From the NCBI GenBank assembly GCA_964633205.1, contig CAZWFN010000090.1, forward strand, positions 1 to 25,899: 25,899 nt of DNA, read 5' to 3'. Both the position numbers and the translations under genes were made by a program. The first letter of the stretch is position 1. Every line of letters starts with the position of its first letter. The DNA comes from CAYVQE01 sp964633205 (GTDB lineage: Bacteria > Myxococcota > B64-G9). Positions 22,066 through 25,899 of the stretch are shown piece after piece. The notes beneath the pieces were generated by a model that did not search any database, had not been told where the DNA came from, and worked only from the letters and a program-made list of their open reading frames with translations.

Positions 22066-22206
22066 ACCGACATCATGCTGTTTTATATGGGAATAAAGCT
22101 CCGGTCCGGCCTGCCACCGGCGGCCGGCGGTCGGTTCCGGGTGACTCGTTTCGAGCCCCTCGGGCAGCGGCCGGGTCCGGCCGGCCGCCGGCCGCGCGGG
22201 TTCGCA

Positions 22207-22222
22207 TGGCACGTGGCTTGCC
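22207..22222 (+). promoter_or_regulatory. Sigma-54 promoter for the nicotinate phosphoribosyltransferase gene
   Basis: TGGCACGTGGCTTGCC matches 11 of 12 defined bases (TGGCACG and TTGC perfect). RNA would begin near 22233, a few bases before GGAGG (22236-22240). It is divergent from the promoter at 22050-22065. The 141 bp between contain CTCG-TTT-CGAG (22145-22155). Confidence 0.72.
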
Positions 22223-22245
22223 TGTAGAGCGCAGCGGAGGTGGTC

Positions 22246-23803
22246 ATGCGACGACAACAGCGCGATCTGGCCGAGGGCTTCCTGTTCACCGATCTGTACG
22301 AGCTGACCATGGCCCAGCTCTACTTCCGGGCCGGCCTGCACGATCGGCCGGCCCAGTTCGATTTCCTGTTCCGCAGCTATCCCGATTACGGATCGCACAA
22401 GGCCGGCTACTGCATCAACGCCGGGCTGGGCTCGCTGCTCGACTGGATGGACCAGACCCGCATCCAGCCGGCCGAGCGCGAGTGGCTGGCGGGGCTGACC
22501 GGGCGGTCCGGCGAGCGCATCTTCGCCCCGGACTTCCTCGACTGGCTGGCCGAGGCCGGGCACTTCGGCGGGCTGGAGCTGCTGGCCGTGCCCGAGGGTC
22601 GGGTGGTGCATCCCGGCGCGCCGCTGGTGGTGGCCCGCGGGCCCCTGGTGCAGGCCCAGCTGCTGGAGACGGCCCTGCTCAACCACCTGTGCCACCAGAT
22701 CCTGATCGCCACCAAGGCCGCCCGCATCCGCCAGGCCGGCGCCGGCCAGCCGCTGATGGAGTTCGGCATGCGCCGCGCCCACGGCACCGGTGCCACCACC
22801 GCGACCCGGGCGGCGCTGATCGGCGGGGCCGATTTCAGCTCCAACGCCGGCGCATCGGCGGCGCTGGGCCAGGAGGCCAAGGGCACCCATGCCCACAGCA
22901 TGGTCCAGGCCTTCATGGCCACCGGGGCCGGTGAGCTGGCCGCCTTTAGGGCCTATGCCGAGGTCTACCCGGACGACTGCATCCTGCTGGTCGACACCAT
23001 CGACACCCTGGACAGCGGCATCCCCAACGCCATCCGTGTTTTCGAGGAGCTCAGACGCGCCGGCCATCAGCCGGTGGGCATCCGCTTGGACTCGGGCGAC
23101 CTGGCCGAGCTGGCGGTGCGCGCGGCCGAGATGCTGGACGCGGCCGGTTTTGCGGAGACCAAGATCGTGCTGTCGAACCAGCTCGACGAGTTGACCCTGC
23201 AGCAGATCCTCTGCCAGATCGCCGCCGAGGCCGGCGACCGCGGCCGGGATGCCGATGCCATCATCGGCCGGCTGCTCTACGGAGCCGGCACCCGGCTGCT
23301 GACCTCGGCCGGCGATGCCTCGCTCGACGGGGTCTACAAGCTGGTGGCCCTGCAGCAGGGCGGCGAGTGGCTGCCGGCGGTCAAGGTCTCCGACAGCCCG
23401 GCCAAGACCCTGGACCCCGGGAACAAGCGGCTGTGGCGGCTGTACGACCGGCGGGACAAGGCGGTCGGCGATCTGGTGGGCCTGGCCGAAGAGGATCCGG
23501 ACCGGATGGACCCGCTCGAGCTGCGGCATCCGGCCGGCGCCCGAGCCGAGCGTTCGGTGGCCCGTGAGCGGCTGGGCCAGATCGAGCCCCTGCTCGAGCC
23601 GGCCCTGCGCGACGGCCGGCCGGTGGGCCAATCGCTTGACCTGGCCGCCGTCCGCCGGCGGCGCGACGCCGATCTGCAGCGGCTGGACCCGGGGGTGCGC
23701 CGGATCATCAATCCGCACATCTACGCCCTGTCGCTCACCGAGCGGCTGTGGTCGCTCAAGCAGGAGCTGATGCGCCAGGCCCGCTCGCCGCAGCGCGGCA
23801 ATG
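22246..23803 (+). CDS. pncB: Nicotinate phosphoribosyltransferase (3' end in assembly gap)
   Basis: About 519 residues up to the run of Ns. It makes nicotinate mononucleotide from nicotinate and PRPP using ATP (NAD salvage, cytoplasm). Family landmarks: TDLYELTMAQLYF near residue 15, FGMRRAHG, GTHAHSMVQAF, LLVDTIDTLDSGIPNAI, GIRLDSGDLAELA, GTRLLTSAGDASLDGVYKL and KTLDPGNKRLWRLYD. The final LSLTERLWSLKQELM is the usual end of this family, so little is missing, but the stop lies in the gap. The ATG at 22246 has GGAGG five bases upstream. A GTG six bases earlier lies on the ribosome site. A second, possibly coupled, gene follows after the gap. Confidence 0.92.
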
Positions 23804-23903
23804 NNNNNNNNNNNNNNNNNNNNNNNNNNNNNNNNNNNNNNNNNNNNNNNNNNNNNNNNNNNNNNNNNNNNNNNNNNNNNNNNNNNNNNNNNNNNNNNNN
23901 NNN
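23804..23903. other. Assembly gap of 100 Ns
   Basis: Exactly 100 undetermined bases, the usual placeholder for a gap of unknown size. The stop of the nicotinate phosphoribosyltransferase and the start of the GNAT-like gene fall within it, so their spacing or possible fusion cannot be judged. Confidence 0.95.
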
Positions 23904-24860
23904 GGCTCGGCCGGCGAACGCACCACCGAGGTGCTGCGCTTGCTGGTCAACTCGCCCCACGATGGGCCCACCCTGGATGCGCTGGGCATCTCCAAAGAGG
24001 ACATGGCCGCCCAGCTGTGCCTGACCCTGCCCGAGCCCGGCGGCGCGATGTACACCGCTGACGACGGTCTGCGGCTGCAGGGGCTGCTCTACCTGGAGCC
24101 CCGGCTGGCTCCCTCCGCCGCGTTCGACGCCCACATCTGGCAGCTCGGCCCCTTCATCGTCGACCCGGACGCGCCCGAGGGCACCGTGCCGGCCATGCTG
24201 GACTACGCCCTGGAGCACACCGAGGCGCCGGTCGATCACCTGTTCGCCCGGGTGCCGGCCGCCGACCACCGGGTGGTGCGCGGCCTGCACCGCTATGGTT
24301 TCAATACATCGGTGGGCGAGGCGGTGGTGGTCGGCCGGCCCGACGGCAATCGGGAGCAGGCGCCGGTCGGCTACAGCTTCGAGCCGCTGGCCGACCACTG
24401 CCTGGAAGCGGTGACCGATCTGCTGTTCGACCGCCGCCACTGCACGGCCTTTCTGCGCCAGCCGGCCTCCGATCCGGAGCGCTTGCGCGGGCTGAGCCGC
24501 CAGGAGCTGCTGGGCTTCGTCAACGACCCCGATCGCGGCGCGCTGGTGGCCTTCGACGGCGACGGCGCGGTGGCCGGGCTGGCCGCCTACCGGCAGACGG
24601 TCCGGCTGGCCGAGGGCAACGGCCGCCGGTTGGCCGGGCTGGAGCACTTCCAGATCCGGGCCGACCTGTCGAACAACGGCGTCGGCTCGCTGTTGGCCCG
24701 CACCGCCCTGGCCCGGCTGGGCATCGGCGGGGTGGACGCGGTCATCGGCCACGTGCTGCTCGACGACGAGCGCGACTCCTGCCGGCTGGGCGCCATCACC
24801 GGCGCCGGCTTTCAGGTCACCGGCTCCAACCTGGTGCTCGACAAGGCCGTCGATCGCTAA
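23904..24860 (+). CDS. GNAT-like acetyltransferase, two-domain, 5' end in gap
   Basis: 318 residues are visible before the TAA at 24858-24860. The first part (HIWQLGPFIVDPD ... VDHLFARVPAADHRVVRGLHRYGFNTSVGEAVVV) and second part (GALVAFDGDGAVAGLAAY ... LEHFQIRADLSNNGVGSLLARTALARLG ... ITGAGFQVTGSNLVLDK) each look like a GNAT fold, the second with an acetyl-CoA-binding pattern (NNGVGSLLARTAL). Substrate unknown. The start is missing. The frame differs from that of the upstream gene, but since the gap length is arbitrary this does not exclude a fusion. Confidence 0.65.
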   Translation, partial: GSAGERTTEVLRLLVNSPHDGPTLDALGISKEDMAAQLCLTLPEPGGAMYTADDGLRLQGLLYLEPRLAPSAAFDAHIWQLGPFIVDPDAPEGTVPAMLDYALEHTEAPVDHLFARVPAADHRVVRGLHRYGFNTSVGEAVVVGRPDGNREQAPVGYSFEPLADHCLEAVTDLLFDRRHCTAFLRQPASDPERLRGLSRQELLGFVNDPDRGALVAFDGDGAVAGLAAYRQTVRLAEGNGRRLAGLEHFQIRADLSNNGVGSLLARTALARLGIGGVDAVIGHVLLDDERDSCRLGAITGAGFQVTGSNLVLDKAVDR

Positions 24861-24908
24861 TCGCGGTCAGCTCACTCCATCCAAGCTGCCAGCCACCGCT
24901 CGACCCGC

Positions 24909-24923
24909 AGCCCGAAACGGGCT
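24909..24923. terminator. Small hairpin after the GNAT-like gene
   Basis: AGCCCG-AAA-CGGGCT, a perfect 6-bp stem with a 3-base loop, 49 bp after the TAA at 24860 and 36 bp before the lipoprotein ATG. No T-tract follows, so it is only a weak terminator candidate. Confidence 0.4.
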
Positions 24924-24959
24924 ATGGTCCGAATAGCCATCGACGCTGCGAGGAGAGCC

Positions 24960-25811
24960 ATGAACAAGAGCCCGACCTCAAGCTGGACGCTCGTTGCGCT
25001 GGCCTTGGGCCTGACGGCCTGCTCCGGGGCCTGGTATCCCGGAGCCATCGACCGGCCCCTGAGGCCGGGCGACCGCATCGCCGACGGCCGCCGCCACATC
25101 CGCTTCGACCTGCGCGGCCACCACGGCCAAAAAGTCGACCTGACCCTCAGCGCCGGCGATGCCAGCTGCCGGGTGCACGGCCGGTTGGATGGCGACATCC
25201 ACCAGCGCGGCCGCGACGGTCGGCTGCAGGTGCCGCGGGCCTGCGTGCTGGTGGGGCCATTCGACGAGCGGCCCAATCAAGACCTGCGCTTGCGCGGCAC
25301 CGTGGTGGGAACCGACGGCAGCCGCACCGCGGTCGACTGGCGCCGCGATGACGCCAGTCTCAAAGACGTCTACGACTCCAGCATCGTCATCGATTCCAAG
25401 GGGAAGGCAGCGGTGGTCATCGCCCTGGCCTGTCCCTGGGTCTTCGCCTGGGACGGCTGCCGCTGGCAACGCCGCGTCGAGATCATCCAACAGCTGGTCG
25501 GCCGCGAGGCCCGGCGCACGCAGCGGGTGGCGCTGGGCGCGGTGGCCGTGATCGACGGCCGGGTACGGCTGCGGCTGGTCGAGGGCAAGCCCGAGATCGC
25601 CCGGCTGGACCGGCTCTTGCTCGTCGTAGCCGGCCGCAAGCTGGCGCCCGTCGGCCGGCCCGAGCTGGCCCGCAGCGACGGCCGCGACCTGGTGCTCGAG
25701 CAGGGCGATTCCCGGCTGGTCGAGTACCAGGTCTTTTCGCCGGACGCCGCCCATCCCCCGCGCATCCAGGCCAGCATCGAGGCCACCGGCCACTACGATC
25801 CGGCCTGGTGA
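24960..25811 (+). CDS. Predicted lipoprotein of unknown function
   Basis: 283 residues. A short basic start, a hydrophobic stretch and lipobox LTAC (Cys at about 21) show a lipoprotein signal peptide, so it should be lipid-anchored in the periplasm. After the Cys comes SGAWYPGAIDRPLRPGD. The rest is rich in Arg/Asp beta-type segments with two Cys in ACPWVFAWDGCRWQRR and no domain I recognise. The ATG at 24960 is chosen because AGGAG lies four bases upstream and the signal peptide starts there. The frame is open from 24924. It could be expressed with the next gene, which starts 33 bp downstream. Confidence 0.8.
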   Translation: MNKSPTSSWTLVALALGLTACSGAWYPGAIDRPLRPGDRIADGRRHIRFDLRGHHGQKVDLTLSAGDASCRVHGRLDGDIHQRGRDGRLQVPRACVLVGPFDERPNQDLRLRGTVVGTDGSRTAVDWRRDDASLKDVYDSSIVIDSKGKAAVVIALACPWVFAWDGCRWQRRVEIIQQLVGREARRTQRVALGAVAVIDGRVRLRLVEGKPEIARLDRLLLVVAGRKLAPVGRPELARSDGRDLVLEQGDSRLVEYQVFSPDAAHPPRIQASIEATGHYDPAW

Positions 25812-25844
25812 TCGACCGGGCCAACTGCGGCGGAGAATGACGAC

Positions 25845-25899
25845 GTGAACGGGCAGCGGTGGATCCTCAGGGTCGTGGGCCTGGTCTTGGTGGCCGCGG
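25845..25899 (+). CDS. Start of a gene with an N-terminal hydrophobic segment (partial)
   Basis: A GTG at 25845 with GGAG about nine bases upstream opens a frame reading M-N-G-Q-R-W-I-L-R-V-V-G-L-V-L-V-A-A before the window ends, like a signal peptide or membrane anchor. An ATG at 25837 is followed by an in-frame stop after three codons, so it is not the start. Nothing more can be said of its function. Confidence 0.5.
   Translation, partial: MNGQRWILRVVGLVLVAA

Noticed and set aside
22084..22100. Sigma-70 -10 box (TATAAA) on the minus strand near the M50 gene
   Set aside because: No matching -35 element at 16-18 bp, and the sigma-54 site closer to the start explains expression better.
22021..23718. 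Upstream extension of the M50 protease frame on the minus strand
   Set aside because: It lies opposite the nicotinate phosphoribosyltransferase and has no protein-like motifs. The ATG at 22020 has a ribosome site.
25837..25848. ATG at 25837 as start of the last gene
   Set aside because: It is followed by two codons and an in-frame TGA. The GTG at 25845 gives an open frame with a hydrophobic start.

Overview
The window is 25.9 kb of GC-rich bacterial DNA, densely coded and mostly on the minus strand. It contains one 100-base run of Ns (23804-23903). I see no rRNA, tRNA, CRISPR array, transposase or phage gene. NtrC-type sigma-54 activators, a lipobox lipoprotein and MglA/roadblock genes suggest a Gram-negative from a proteobacterial or myxobacterial-like lineage. 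I cannot fix the lineage from sequence alone.

Region 1 (1-11300) is a signalling island. A sigma-54 activator (256-1650, +) converges on a small roadblock + V4R-like cassette (2545-1693, -). Next comes an apparent eleven-gene minus-strand operon (11241 down to 2898). In order it encodes a receiver with a Spo0B-like histidine helix, a receiver-DUF4388 protein, a roadblock protein, an MglA-type GTPase, a DUF4388-roadblock protein, a DnaA-like AAA+ ATPase, a second copy of the roadblock + V4R cassette, a leucine-rich-repeat protein, another DUF4388-like-roadblock protein and a soluble histidine kinase. Many junctions overlap or are under 50 bp. The set looks like a Ras-like GTPase switch with five roadblock-type partners (counting the duplicate cassette), wired to two-component signalling.

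Region 2 (11520-15700) holds a GAF-PAS histidine kinase with a ten-cysteine C-terminal tail and its NtrC-type partner. The partner carries GAFTGT in place of GAFTGA and Asn in Walker B. Upstream is a stand-alone receiver with a four-cysteine insertion.

Region 3 (15848-18516) is a five-gene operon: ECF sigma factor, an anti-sigma-like soluble protein, a DUF2953 membrane protein and two GerW/YtfJ-family proteins.

Region 4 (18659-25899) has a site-2-protease-like M50 protein with CBS domains plus a CopB-type copper ATPase (minus strand). Divergent from these are nicotinate phosphoribosyltransferase, a GNAT-like protein cut by the assembly gap, a lipoprotein and the first codons of one more gene.

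The feature tying most of this together is a set of seven sites matching the sigma-54 -24/-12 element (10 to 12 of the 12 defined bases). Each lies just upstream of a gene or operon start: 180-195 (+), 2604-2619 (-), 11295-11310 (-), 14960-14975 (-, perfect), 15673-15688 (-), 22050-22065 (-) and 22207-22222 (+). Several have palindromes further upstream that could be activator-binding sites. Most of the window therefore reads as a local sigma-54 regulon containing its own activators. Promoters, sites and functions are read by eye and are untested.
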